This document shows positions 17,742 to 26,390 of a stretch of 64,000 nucleotides of DNA, one piece after another. Source of the DNA: Candidatus Bathyarchaeota archaeon (GTDB taxonomy: Archaea; Thermoproteota; Bathyarchaeia; Bathyarchaeales; Bathycorpusculaceae); NCBI GenBank assembly GCA_903901015.1, contig CAIUPH010000114.1, positions 1 to 64,000 on the forward strand, in the 5' to 3' direction. Under the pieces are notes generated by a model. The model was not told where the DNA came from. It worked only from the letters and a program-made list of their open reading frames with translations, and searched no databases. A program made the position numbers and the translations under genes. How positions within the stretch are numbered: position 1 is the first letter of the stretch; the number at the start of each line of letters is the position of its first letter.

Positions 17742-18002
17742 TTATTCTTGAACTGCACTGCACATATTAACTATTTCGCGGTAAACCCGTTCAATTTGAA
17801 CTGGATTAAGCCCGAATTCAGCGCTTTTTTCTTTGATGCGCTTGAAAACTTCGGTTTCCCTTGAGGCATCCTTGACGGGTTTGCCCTGTTTTTTCTTTGT
17901 TTCGCCGATTGCCCTGCAAACCTTGACTCTTTCACAGAGCGCGGTGAGGATTTGGTCGTCGATTTTGTCTACTTGTTTTCTGAGCTTGGGGATTTCATCC
18001 AT
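17742..18002 (-). CDS. aroQ: Chorismate mutase, AroQ type
   Basis: Rearranges chorismate to prephenate, the branch point to Phe and Tyr. The 86-residue all-helical protein begins DEIPKLRKQVDKIDDQIL and contains the catalytic arginine/lysine pattern (ERVKVCRAIGETKKKQGKPV) of the AroQ fold. It is a stand-alone domain lying directly after aroC and before the aminotransferase and tyrA. Confidence 0.92.
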   Translation of the reverse strand: MDEIPKLRKQVDKIDDQILTALCERVKVCRAIGETKKKQGKPVKDASRETEVFKRIKEKSAEFGLNPVQIERVYREIVNMCSAVQE

Positions 18003-18004
18003 GT

Positions 18005-19114
18005 TTAATGCTCCTTGAGGACTCTGGGTATGAAGCCTGAGCGTATCAGGTGGTCAGCTAAGGTTACTGCGACTACTGCTTCGATTGCTGGCACGGCTTT
18101 GGGCACCACGCTAGGATCATGTCTGCCCTTAACACTTAACGACGCGTCCTGCATGGATACGAGGTTAACAGTTTTCTGTTTCTTGGCAATCGACGGTGTT
18201 GGCTTAATCGCCACCCTTATCATGATAGGCATGCCGTTGGATAAGCCGCCCAATATTCCGCCTGCATTCTCCGTCGAAGTCGCAACCCTGCCTTCTTCCA
18301 TAAGAAATTCATCGTTGTTCTCTGAACCAGTCAACTCGGCTGCGGCAAAGCCTGCTCCAAACTCAACGCCTTTCACGGCGGGAACCGCAAATATCGCCTT
18401 CGCCAAATCTGCGTCCAGTGAATCGAACAATGGCTCACCCATTCCAGCTGGCATCCCAATCGTTAAGCACTCGATTACTCCACCGAGGCTGTCGCCTTCT
18501 TTCTTAGCGTTCACGATGGCTTCCTCCATCTGCTTGCCACAGACTAGGTTTGGGCATCTTGTTGAGGATTCGTAGCGGTTCTTGCGGATTTCGTCGGCGC
18601 TGAACTTTTGGTCGGCTCGTACTTGCCCAATCGCCGAAGTGTAAGCCAAAACATCCACGTCGAATTTGCTTAGCAGTTTCTTGGCGATTGTTCCTGCCAT
18701 GATGAGTGCGACGGTGACTCTGCCTGAGAATCTTCCGCCGCCTCGGTAATCGTTGAAGCCGCCGAATTTGACGCGCGCTGAGTAATCGCTGTGTCCAGGT
18801 CTTGGCAGGTCCTTGATGGCTTCGTAGTCGCTCGAGTCGGTTTCTTTGTTTTCAACTGTCAACGCGATTGGTGCACCAGTTGTGAATCCGTTGAAAACTC
18901 CGCTCAGAATCTTGGCAGTATCTTTCTCAACTCGTGCCGAAACGATTTTGGGTTCCGCTGGAATCCTGCGGTCAAGTTCTTCCTGAAAATCCTTCTCGGA
19001 AAGCGCCAAACCCGCTGGGCACCCATCCACCACTACGCCGACCACTCTGCCGTGGCTCTCGCCAAACGTGGTTACAACGAATTCTTTACCTATCGAATTT
19101 CCCGCCAACAACAT
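18005..19114 (-). CDS. aroC: Chorismate synthase
   Basis: Eliminates phosphate from EPSP to give chorismate using reduced FMN. TTFGESHG at the N-terminus, GGGRFSGRVTVALIMAG and GRHDPSVVPKAVPAIEA are the family signatures. The 369 residues are full length. The ATG at 19114 overlaps the end of aroA by 29 bp; an internal TTG at 19108 would start closer to the usual MAGNS N-terminus but still overlaps. Confidence 0.96.
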   Translation of the reverse strand: MLLAGNSIGKEFVVTTFGESHGRVVGVVVDGCPAGLALSEKDFQEELDRRIPAEPKIVSARVEKDTAKILSGVFNGFTTGAPIALTVENKETDSSDYEAIKDLPRPGHSDYSARVKFGGFNDYRGGGRFSGRVTVALIMAGTIAKKLLSKFDVDVLAYTSAIGQVRADQKFSADEIRKNRYESSTRCPNLVCGKQMEEAIVNAKKEGDSLGGVIECLTIGMPAGMGEPLFDSLDADLAKAIFAVPAVKGVEFGAGFAAAELTGSENNDEFLMEEGRVATSTENAGGILGGLSNGMPIMIRVAIKPTPSIAKKQKTVNLVSMQDASLSVKGRHDPSVVPKAVPAIEAVVAVTLADHLIRSGFIPRVLKEH

Positions 19115-20384
19115 CTGCTCCTAACTGTTTTAGATGAGTGAAGAACTGCGGATAAGACTTTCTGACGCACTCGCCATTTTGGATTGTGGTTTCTCCTTCT
19201 GCACCCAACGCGGCGACTGCGCATGCCATGGCGATTCGGTGGTCGTTGTGCGGGTCGATGACTGCGCCATGTAAGGGTGAACCGCCCTCGATGATTAAGC
19301 CGTCGTTGTTGACGGTGATTTTTGCACCCATCTTGGTTAACTCAAGGTAGAGCGATTCGAGGCGGTCGGATTCCTTTAGCCGTAGGCGGTGGGCGCCAAA
19401 AATATGAGATGTGCCCTTAGCGTAGCATGCTAAGACGGCTATGGCTGGGACAAGGTCCGGGATGTTTTTGGCGTCAACCTCTATGGGTTTTAGCATATTG
19501 CCTGAACCTTCAATCACGATGCTGTCAGCGCAAACTTTTCCGTTGACACCCATATGTTTGAGAGTGTTCATAATTGCTTTGTCTCCTTGAACGCTGGCGT
19601 ATTCAAGGTTGTTTATCTGGATTTTCGATTTGGTTATGGCTGCTGCAGCAAGTAGAAAGGCGGATGAGGAAAAATCGCCGGGAACCCTGCCGTCTGAGGG
19701 CATGTAAGTTTGGCATGATGGAATGTGAATGTGGTCTTCGTGTGCAGGAACTTTAATTCTGTGATTAGACAGAACAGCCTGAGTCATCTTAACGTAATCG
19801 ACAGACTCCAGCGGCGAAGTCAGCATTATTTCGGTGTCTAACTCAGCTCTTGGGCAAGCAAACATCAACCCCGAAATGAACTGGGAACTCACGTTGCCCG
19901 CAATGGATGTTTCGCCTCCAACGATGCCGCTGCCCTCCACAAAAACGGCGTCTATGCCGTCGAATTTTCCAACATAGGCTTTAGCACCGAGTTCTTTGAG
20001 GCTTGCCAGCAAAGGTTCAACAGGTCGCTTCTCGATGGAACCTCTGAAAACCAACGTAGTAGCATCAGGAACCAATGCAGCTACAGGAATCATGAAACGC
20101 AACGTAGCGCCCGATTCACCGCAGTCAATCGGCTCCTCTGAACCCTTCAGGGCTTTTGCGCCTTCGATAATCCAGCAGCCTTCTGCAACCGTCACTTTTG
20201 CGCCAAGTGCGGTGACAGCGCGGAATGTAGCTTCGGTGTCTTCGGATAAAAGTGGGTTAGAAATTTTAGATACGCCATTGGATAGAGCAGCCGCAATAAT
20301 CATTCTTTGCGTGTACGACTTAGACGGCGGCGCACAAACCTGACCGCCCAGCTTTCCAGTTTTTTTAACAGTTACGTCTGCCAT
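19086..20384 (-). CDS. aroA: 3-phosphoshikimate 1-carboxyvinyltransferase (EPSP synthase)
   Basis: Transfers enolpyruvate from PEP to shikimate-3-phosphate. Visible motifs are APPSKSYTQRMIIAAAL with the phosphate-binding lysine, DCGESGATLRFM, and RLRLKESDRLES. The 432-residue length is normal. Glycine in the GESGATLR loop follows the common arrangement. It lies 2 bp after the shikimate kinase gene and overlaps aroC. Confidence 0.96.
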   Translation of the reverse strand: MADVTVKKTGKLGGQVCAPPSKSYTQRMIIAAALSNGVSKISNPLLSEDTEATFRAVTALGAKVTVAEGCWIIEGAKALKGSEEPIDCGESGATLRFMIPVAALVPDATTLVFRGSIEKRPVEPLLASLKELGAKAYVGKFDGIDAVFVEGSGIVGGETSIAGNVSSQFISGLMFACPRAELDTEIMLTSPLESVDYVKMTQAVLSNHRIKVPAHEDHIHIPSCQTYMPSDGRVPGDFSSSAFLLAAAAITKSKIQINNLEYASVQGDKAIMNTLKHMGVNGKVCADSIVIEGSGNMLKPIEVDAKNIPDLVPAIAVLACYAKGTSHIFGAHRLRLKESDRLESLYLELTKMGAKITVNNDGLIIEGGSPLHGAVIDPHNDHRIAMACAVAALGAEGETTIQNGECVRKSYPQFFTHLKQLGADVVGGKFDR

Positions 20385-20386
20385 AA

Positions 20387-21256
20387 CTAGAGCACCTTGG
20401 CTTTTTCACAGTTCAACTGTACCCGCAAAACTTCACCCTCGTACCTTTGCAGGGCAGCCTCCACCAAATCAACCTTATCAATTGGAACCACCGCTGTCAC
20501 CGCGGGTCCTTTACCGCACAATCCAGCCGCTACAGCTCCAGCAGCCAACGCGTCGATAGCGATTGTGGTGTTTAGTTTTGAAGCTGAAGAGTAAATCAAA
20601 CCGTTAAGCGTGAGTGCTTCCCACACTTTGCCTTCTAAAGCCTGTTCGAACGCGATTTCCACGAGGGGTTTGAGGGTTCTTAGCCTGTCTACGTTACTGT
20701 TGATGGTGTAGGATTTTTGGGGCGGCACATGGAAGAGCACCGTTAAATCTTTGGGCAGGTGCAGCTGTTTGATTATTTCCCGTTTGGAGTTATCTGTGAT
20801 TGCTATGCCGCCGAAGAAGGATGCACATGCATCGTCAAAAGCGCCTGTAACCGTGACTTTGGCGTCAAAAGCTGCTTCAACGCCCAACTTTATGATTTCT
20901 AAGTCGCCGAGGGTTTTGCCCAATGCCGCCGTGGTTGCTAGGGCTGTGGCGTTTGCGGCTGCACTGCTGCTCTTGAGTCCTCGTGCGATGGGAATGTTTG
21001 AGAGAGTTTTTATTTTTACTCCAAAACGTTTCTCTAAACCAAAATGCCGCAATACTCTTGCCGCGGTTTTCTCGATGAGGAGCGTGCTTTCTTTGGGGTC
21101 AGAAACAATCTCCGCCCTAATCACGCTTGGTTCATCGGTTAATTGAACTTCAGAGCGGGTCCACAAATCAACCCCGAACGCAGCGCCCTTACCCAGCGCA
21201 ATCGCGTTAATGATTGTTGCAGCGCCATGAGCGATAGCTACAGCTTTTCCAGTCAA
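20387..21256 (-). CDS. aroK: Shikimate kinase, archaeal GHMP type
   Basis: Phosphorylates shikimate. This is the archaeal GHMP-kinase-family enzyme rather than the bacterial P-loop AroK. The ATP-binding motif IPIARGLKSSSAAANATALA is near residue 90, and the C-terminal GHMP motif LCGKGPAVTAVVP is near residue 245. The 289-residue length agrees. The gene lies between aroE and aroA with gaps of 2-3 bp. Confidence 0.94.
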   Translation of the reverse strand: MTGKAVAIAHGAATIINAIALGKGAAFGVDLWTRSEVQLTDEPSVIRAEIVSDPKESTLLIEKTAARVLRHFGLEKRFGVKIKTLSNIPIARGLKSSSAAANATALATTAALGKTLGDLEIIKLGVEAAFDAKVTVTGAFDDACASFFGGIAITDNSKREIIKQLHLPKDLTVLFHVPPQKSYTINSNVDRLRTLKPLVEIAFEQALEGKVWEALTLNGLIYSSASKLNTTIAIDALAAGAVAAGLCGKGPAVTAVVPIDKVDLVEAALQRYEGEVLRVQLNCEKAKVL

Positions 21257-21259
21257 AAT

Positions 21260-22120
21260 TTACACCTTCGCCAAATGACTAAGCGCTGCCTGCCTCATAA
21301 CTTCAACGGGCGCCGATTTACCCGTCCAGATTTCAAACGACGCCGCACCCTGATAAATCAACATTTCAACCCCGCTCACGACTTTGGCTCCTGCCGCTTT
21401 AGCATCTTTAGCCAGTTTGGTCTCAATTGGGTTATAAACAATATCCATTACCGCCAAGTCAGGACGCAACAGTTTGGGCGCCACGAGGCTCTCATCAGCT
21501 TTAGGTTTCATCCCGATTGAAGTAGCGTTAATGAGTATATCTGAGTCTTGGAGGTTCTGCTGGATTTCCCGTGGCGAAAGTGCGCCTGACCCAATTTTTT
21601 TGTTAGCGGTTTTCTCCAGCAGTTTAGCTAGTGCTTGGGCTTGTTTAGGGGTTCGGTTCAGGACTGCGAGTTCATCGGATTCTTTAGCCATCGCGTACGC
21701 TATTGCTCTTGCCGCTCCGCCTGCACCCAGCAACAGGACTTTCCTGCCCTTCAACTCTACACCGTTTTCTCGTAACGCTTTGAGTGCGCCGACGCCGTCT
21801 GTGTTGAAGCCGAATAGTTTGCCTTCCTTGTTTAAGACGGTGTTGACTGAATTCACGATTTGCGCAGACAGGTCTGTGCGGTCTAAGTAGTTCATGACTG
21901 TGCTCTTATGGGGCATAGTTACGTTTAAGCCGCGTATGTTTAGCGCTCGCATGCCGTTCACTGCGTTTTCAAGTTCCGCAGGCTTCACTTTGAAGGCTAA
22001 GAATGTAAAGTCGAGTTTGAGGGCGTTGAATGCGGCGTTGTGCATTATTGGGCTTAAGGTGTGTTCTATGGGGTCGCCTATGACTCCGCAAACACGTGTT
22101 TTTCCCGAAACATCCATCAT
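21260..22120 (-). CDS. aroE: Shikimate dehydrogenase
   Basis: NADP-dependent reduction of 3-dehydroshikimate. The substrate-binding SPIMHNAAF, the catalytic lysine in NVTMPHKSTVMNYLD, NTDGVGALKAL, and the nucleotide-binding LLGAGGAARAIAYAM are all seen. The 286 residues are normal. Its start overlaps the end of aroD by 4 bp. Confidence 0.95.
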   Translation of the reverse strand: MMDVSGKTRVCGVIGDPIEHTLSPIMHNAAFNALKLDFTFLAFKVKPAELENAVNGMRALNIRGLNVTMPHKSTVMNYLDRTDLSAQIVNSVNTVLNKEGKLFGFNTDGVGALKALRENGVELKGRKVLLLGAGGAARAIAYAMAKESDELAVLNRTPKQAQALAKLLEKTANKKIGSGALSPREIQQNLQDSDILINATSIGMKPKADESLVAPKLLRPDLAVMDIVYNPIETKLAKDAKAAGAKVVSGVEMLIYQGAASFEIWTGKSAPVEVMRQAALSHLAKV

Positions 22121-22800
22121 TTCATCCCCAACAGGCTATAAGCTGACCGCATTTCGCTGATGCTCATTTGCCCAGTTGCGGTTTCGCTGCCGTTTTCCAG
22201 TGAAGCAAACGTGAAGAAAGCGCCGAAAACTGGTGATAGGAGCCTTGAGATTTTGCCCTGGTCACCCATGCAGAAGCAAACCAATTTGGCTTTGTTCGAG
22301 GCGAAGGAAACAAAACTCAATAGTGGAAGGTTGTCTTCAACCTGTTTAGCTGTAACCACAATCTTGCATATGGTGGCGCCGCTCGCAATTTCCTCGTCAA
22401 GAACCTTCTCCATCGCTGAAGCGTTGAGTGCGCCGTCGAATTTGTGGTAGGACACGATTGGTTTAACCCCCAACAACTTTAGTTGGCTGACTGTGTCTTT
22501 ATGCTTTGGGCTTGACAAATCCACGTCGACGTATTGGAAGCCGTTTTTGGCGGCGTTCAAGAGGGTTTGCTGGCGCTCTGCTTCCGTTCCAGCATAGAAG
22601 CCTTTTTCGCTTTCGAGTTTGTTGGTGGCGATTAAGGGAATTTTTGTGCTAGCGGACAAGTCGGATAGTTTGCGGGAAGTTTCGAGACAGTCCAGCCTGA
22701 CTTCGACAAAATCCGCTTGGGCTTTCTCTGCTTTTTCAATTAGTTTTAACGCTTCAAGGTTGGTTTTTGGGAGAATCGAAACACATATTCTCGCACTCAC
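22117..22800 (-). CDS. aroD: 3-dehydroquinate dehydratase, type I
   Basis: Dehydrates 3-dehydroquinate through a Schiff base. EVRLDCLE, the histidine in VSYHKFDGAL and the Schiff-base lysine in ICKIVVTAK are visible in a 227-residue TIM-barrel protein. It overlaps both neighbours by 4 bp (aroE and the DHQ synthase II gene), indicating coupled translation. Confidence 0.94.
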   Translation of the reverse strand: MSARICVSILPKTNLEALKLIEKAEKAQADFVEVRLDCLETSRKLSDLSASTKIPLIATNKLESEKGFYAGTEAERQQTLLNAAKNGFQYVDVDLSSPKHKDTVSQLKLLGVKPIVSYHKFDGALNASAMEKVLDEEIASGATICKIVVTAKQVEDNLPLLSFVSFASNKAKLVCFCMGDQGKISRLLSPVFGAFFTFASLENGSETATGQMSISEMRSAYSLLGMK

Positions 22801-23837
22801 TTTTCAATCACCGTTTCTTCAGGCACGGATATTCCGAAGTGTCGTCCTCCCTTCGCCGCTAGATGCACTATGACTTCGTCGCCGGGTTTGAGTTCGGTTA
22901 CGGGTTTTGAGGCTTTAGGGGTGACTAAGCGGATGGTTTCGGCGTTTTGGAGGATAGTTTTTATCAGTTTACCTTCAACCTGAGCTTCCAATAGAATGAG
23001 GGGACGGATTTCGATTTTTATTCGTCCCACGTTGGTTTTTCGTGTTTTGCCCTCACGGTTAACGATGACGACTTCGTCGCCTGCCTTGAACTCTTGCAGG
23101 TACCTTGTGGTTTGCAGGTTGCCAAGTGTGTACATGGATAGTGACCCAGCGTTAACTCTGAAGGGTCTTGAGGCAACGTATGGGTTCTCGTGGACTTCTG
23201 CTTCAACCAGAAACAAACCTGCACTTTGGCTCCCCACTAACATGCCTTCGCCTTGTTTCATCGTGTCACAGGTATCCACGCATACTCGGGCTCCATTGCT
23301 AATGGGTTTCGTGGTTACGATTTTGGCGATTGCCATTTCAAGTTTTAGTGCTTCGGGCTTAGCGACTGCTACGGTTTTGAGGATTTCATCGGGATCAGAA
23401 GTCTTCAAAAGTACGCCGTCGGTTCCAAGCTCGAGGGTTTCAAGCGCGGTTTTGGCTTCTTCAGCGTTTGTGACTTCCGCGATTAGTTTGCTTTTGCCCT
23501 TTACTCGGGCGATGAGGTTTTCGATGGGAATAACACGCCAGTTTGCACAGCTAATGATTAAGTAGTTGGCTCCTAATTCCGCGGCCTTTACGGTCAGATC
23601 CTCGGATTCTTTATCCTGTATACAAATGCGAAAAATCTTTTCTGTAATATTTTCGTCACTAAGGCTTTTATTTGTAAGGTTGATAATATCAACTTCTTCA
23701 ATCACTTCTTCATTTTTAAGAAAATGCACAACGTTATCTTTAACGAAGGCTTCGCAATATTCTCGAGCGATTTGGTTTATTGTTCCGATTTCGTCGTCCT
23801 TTTCAATTTCTGTCCAGAGTTCCTTCAACTGTTTCAC
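22797..23837 (-). CDS. aroB': 3-dehydroquinate synthase II (archaeal AroB')
   Basis: Archaeal enzyme (MJ1249 family) that oxidatively deaminates and cyclises 2-amino-3,7-dideoxy-threo-hept-6-ulosonate to 3-dehydroquinate, bypassing DAHP and classical AroB. The 346-residue length is right for the family. RVCVDTCDTMKQGEGMLVGS, NPYVASRPFRVNAG and the C-terminal FGISVPEETVIEK are characteristic. It overlaps the aldolase-type gene upstream and aroD downstream by 4 bp each. Confidence 0.93.
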   Translation of the reverse strand: MKQLKELWTEIEKDDEIGTINQIAREYCEAFVKDNVVHFLKNEEVIEEVDIINLTNKSLSDENITEKIFRICIQDKESEDLTVKAAELGANYLIISCANWRVIPIENLIARVKGKSKLIAEVTNAEEAKTALETLELGTDGVLLKTSDPDEILKTVAVAKPEALKLEMAIAKIVTTKPISNGARVCVDTCDTMKQGEGMLVGSQSAGLFLVEAEVHENPYVASRPFRVNAGSLSMYTLGNLQTTRYLQEFKAGDEVVIVNREGKTRKTNVGRIKIEIRPLILLEAQVEGKLIKTILQNAETIRLVTPKASKPVTELKPGDEVIVHLAAKGGRHFGISVPEETVIEK

Positions 23838-24631
23838 CGTGAACCGAGAATTTTAATCGCCTGCTCAACTGAGGCTTTTTCGTGAACTATAGCTGAGAGC
23901 GCCTTAACGATTAGGGTTGGGTTGTCGCATTGGAACACGTTTCGTCCAATCGATAGTCCTGCGGCGCCTGCTTTCATGGCATCAGCTGTGGTTTGGAGGA
24001 TTTCTTGGAGGGTTTTGCATTTTGGTCCTCCCGCGATGACAACTGGGACGGGGCAGCTTTCAGTGACTGTTCTGAACGATTCTATGCTGCCTGTGTAGTT
24101 GGCTTTGATGATGTCTGCGCCTAGTTCCGCTCCAATCCTGGCGGCGTGCGCCACAACTTCTGGGGCGTGTTCGTTTTGGATTTTTGGTCCCCGCGGATAC
24201 ATCATGGCTAAGAGGGGTATACCGAAAATGTCGCATTCGTCGGAGACTTTGCCGAGGTTTTTAAGCATTTTATCCTCGTCCTGTGCGCCCACGTTAACGT
24301 GAACGCTGACTGCGTCTGCGCCGATTCTGATGGCTTCTTTTACGCTGCAGACTTGGACTTTGCCGTTTACGTTGGGACTAAGGTTCGACATGCCCGACAG
24401 CATAACGATTAAGCCTGCGTTTCCAACATCAATGCGTTTAGCGATGCCCTTATGGACAAGGATGGCGTCGGCTTTGCCCTTCACCAGTTTATCCGTGATT
24501 TCCTGCATGTTAGTGATGCCTTGGATTGGGCCGATTGTTACACCGTGGTCCATGGGCACTATCACTGTATGGTTGTCTTGCTGCATGATTTTTCTTAGTC
24601 TGCGTGTTTTACCCGAATTCATCTTTTCCAC
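23834..24631 (-). CDS. aroA': 2-amino-3,7-dideoxy-D-threo-hept-6-ulosonate synthase
   Basis: Class I aldolase-family enzyme (MJ0400 family) joining aspartate semialdehyde with a 6-deoxy-5-ketofructose-phosphate donor, the first committed step of the archaeal aromatic route. VPMDHGVTIGPIQGI, the Schiff-base lysine in IIKANYTGS, and VVIAGGPKCKTLQEIL are seen. 265 residues is normal. The same fold includes archaeal fructose-bisphosphate aldolase, but coupling to DHQ synthase II and lysC makes the aromatic role much more likely. Confidence 0.92.
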   Translation of the reverse strand: MEKMNSGKTRRLRKIMQQDNHTVIVPMDHGVTIGPIQGITNMQEITDKLVKGKADAILVHKGIAKRIDVGNAGLIVMLSGMSNLSPNVNGKVQVCSVKEAIRIGADAVSVHVNVGAQDEDKMLKNLGKVSDECDIFGIPLLAMMYPRGPKIQNEHAPEVVAHAARIGAELGADIIKANYTGSIESFRTVTESCPVPVVIAGGPKCKTLQEILQTTADAMKAGAAGLSIGRNVFQCDNPTLIVKALSAIVHEKASVEQAIKILGSR

Positions 24632-24632
24632 C

Positions 24633-25868
24633 CTAACGTGTCTTAAGAGAGTTTTTAATTAACTTTAATGCTTTCTCTTTCTCATTCCAATCAACAAACA
24701 ATAGAATACTTGAAGTGATAGTGAGGATACCTGAGATGTTTATACCTGCTACGCGTAGGTCCTCGCTGATTCTGCCGATGATGCCGTGGGTTTCTTCTAA
24801 GCCGACTCCGCTGGTTTTTAGGAAGACAAGGTCTTTTTTGACTGCCATCGCTATGGTTTCTTTGTTTGCGACTGTTATCTTGTGGATTTGGTTGAAGAGG
24901 ACATCGATGTTTTTTTCTTTGGGAACGTAGAGGATTATTGAGTTTGTGCTCATTGACATTCCGAGGAGCATGGAGTTTTCTTTGACTTTCTCCACCATTT
25001 GTGTTATGACTTGGGGGTTGGCGGAGATGCCGTTTCCAATCACGGTGATTTCCACGACCGGGGTCGGATGCGCTATTTCAGCGTCAAGCTCCGAAGCCAA
25101 TACGCCCTTGATTAATGTGCCTTCACTGCTTAAATCGCCATTTGCGTTGCTGATGACTTTAACGTCGACATTCTTTGGTTTGTACTTGAGAGCTTTACTG
25201 TGAATGAATTTCGCGCCTGAATCCGCCAAGCCCACGAGTGTGTTAACGTCGATTTCTTTGAGGCGCTGTGGATTCGCGATGATTTTGGGGTCACCCGACA
25301 TTATTCCGTCGGCATCGGTTACCAAAACCACTTGGTCTGCGCCCAATGCTTGTGCCAAGATGAACGCGGTGGTGTCGCTTCCGCCCCTGCCAAGAGTGGT
25401 CACTTTGCCCTCTTTGGTTTTGCCAAGGAACCCCGCGATGACGGGTATGGTGCCTTTTTCAACGATTGGCAGGATGCATTCTTTGATGTTTTTCTCGCAT
25501 TCTTTGAGGATTGGGTTGGCGTTTTGGAATGAGGCGTCGGTTATTATGGGCCAGTTGCAGTCGATTGGGTCGAAGTAGCAGCTGTTTGCTCCGTTGCTCT
25601 TCAGAGCCGCGGAGAATATTCGTACGCTTGTGCGTTCGCCCATCGAGAGGATGTCGTCTAAATCGTGTTTTTCCAGTTTGCCGTTTGAAGTGTTCTTGGC
25701 TGTGGACATGAGGACGTCGGTTGTTTTGCCCATGGCGGAAACTACGACGGCGATTTTTGTGCCTTTTCTGGATTCGTTAACTACCGCCATGACCGCTTTT
25801 AGGAGCCTTTCGTGGTCCGCGAGGCTGGAGCCTCCGAATTTTACAACGATTTTTTTGTTACCTTGCAT
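24633..25868 (-). CDS. lysC: Aspartate kinase
   Basis: Phosphorylates aspartate at the head of the aspartate family. VVKFGGSSLAD at the N-terminus, LGRGGSDTTAFILA and VTDADGIMSGDPK are the kinase motifs. Two C-terminal ACT domains follow from about residue 265 (EITVIGNGISANPQ and the final LVDWNEKEKALKLIKNSLK). It is first in the leftward aromatic run and lies 1 bp from the next gene. This suggests it is dedicated to supplying aspartate semialdehyde for the archaeal aromatic and homocysteine routes. No aspartate semialdehyde dehydrogenase gene is in the window. Confidence 0.93.
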   Translation of the reverse strand: MQGNKKIVVKFGGSSLADHERLLKAVMAVVNESRKGTKIAVVVSAMGKTTDVLMSTAKNTSNGKLEKHDLDDILSMGERTSVRIFSAALKSNGANSCYFDPIDCNWPIITDASFQNANPILKECEKNIKECILPIVEKGTIPVIAGFLGKTKEGKVTTLGRGGSDTTAFILAQALGADQVVLVTDADGIMSGDPKIIANPQRLKEIDVNTLVGLADSGAKFIHSKALKYKPKNVDVKVISNANGDLSSEGTLIKGVLASELDAEIAHPTPVVEITVIGNGISANPQVITQMVEKVKENSMLLGMSMSTNSIILYVPKEKNIDVLFNQIHKITVANKETIAMAVKKDLVFLKTSGVGLEETHGIIGRISEDLRVAGINISGILTITSSILLFVDWNEKEKALKLIKNSLKTR

Positions 25869-26390
25869 TTTGGTACCCCCGTGTTTCGCCCAGAACCGTT
25901 CCCAAAAATTTTTTCAGTCCTGGGCTTAAGGAAAATGGTAATAATAAAAGCCGTAGTCGAAGCTAAGAAACGGTGCTGCGCTGGTCTCTCTGTCGATGTT
26001 GCAATTTGGCATTTGCTTCGAACCTGTTGAAACAGTCATTTCCCAGAAAATATAAGCGTTTCGGATTCAGGCTACAGCTTAACCGATAGCTTTGCGTATT
26101 CTAACCGTTTTTTAGCAATCCTCTGCTTATTTGCTGGCATATTTGGAGCATAATATCCAGCCTATACAGAAAACGAGTAGAACAGTCAACGCACACGAAC
26201 CTATTTGGATCCGAGCCCTGTGCATAATTCGGTTTTGTGTTTTCTTTACTGTTTAACTTTCCTAACGGGCAACTTAGAGTAACAGAAAAAAAGCAACAAA
26301 CCACCCAAAAAATAGAATACTGCACACCCCTAGGATCCAAATAGAAACTCATTGCAGAAACAATAGAGGGGTAGGTCAAAAATCTGTTTT
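25869..26390. other. Intergenic region between lysC and the UPF0280 gene
   Basis: About 520 bp. It carries the presumed promoter of the leftward aromatic run (an A/T-rich tract at about 25900-25915) and copy 2 of the 36-nt dispersed motif. It also has a perfect 12-bp inverted repeat, CTATTTGGATCC at 26201-26212 and GGATCCAAATAG at 26333-26344. An open frame on the reverse strand here has no homolog-like features and was not called. Confidence 0.4.
26342..26377 (-). repeat. Dispersed 36-nt motif, copy 2
   Basis: On the reverse strand it reads GACCTACCCC, six bases, then GTTTCTGCAATGAGTTTCTA. The two blocks and the spacing are identical to the copy at 7518-7553. It lies 14 bp beyond the stop of the UPF0280 gene, in the sense orientation of that gene. 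Confidence 0.6.

Noticed and set aside
25812-26030. Forward open frame upstream of lysC
   Set aside because: It overlaps the lysC start on the other strand and has no family features.
26101-26379. 92-codon reverse open frame
   Set aside because: It lies over the dispersed motif and inverted repeat, has no domain-like sequence and no ribosome-binding site.
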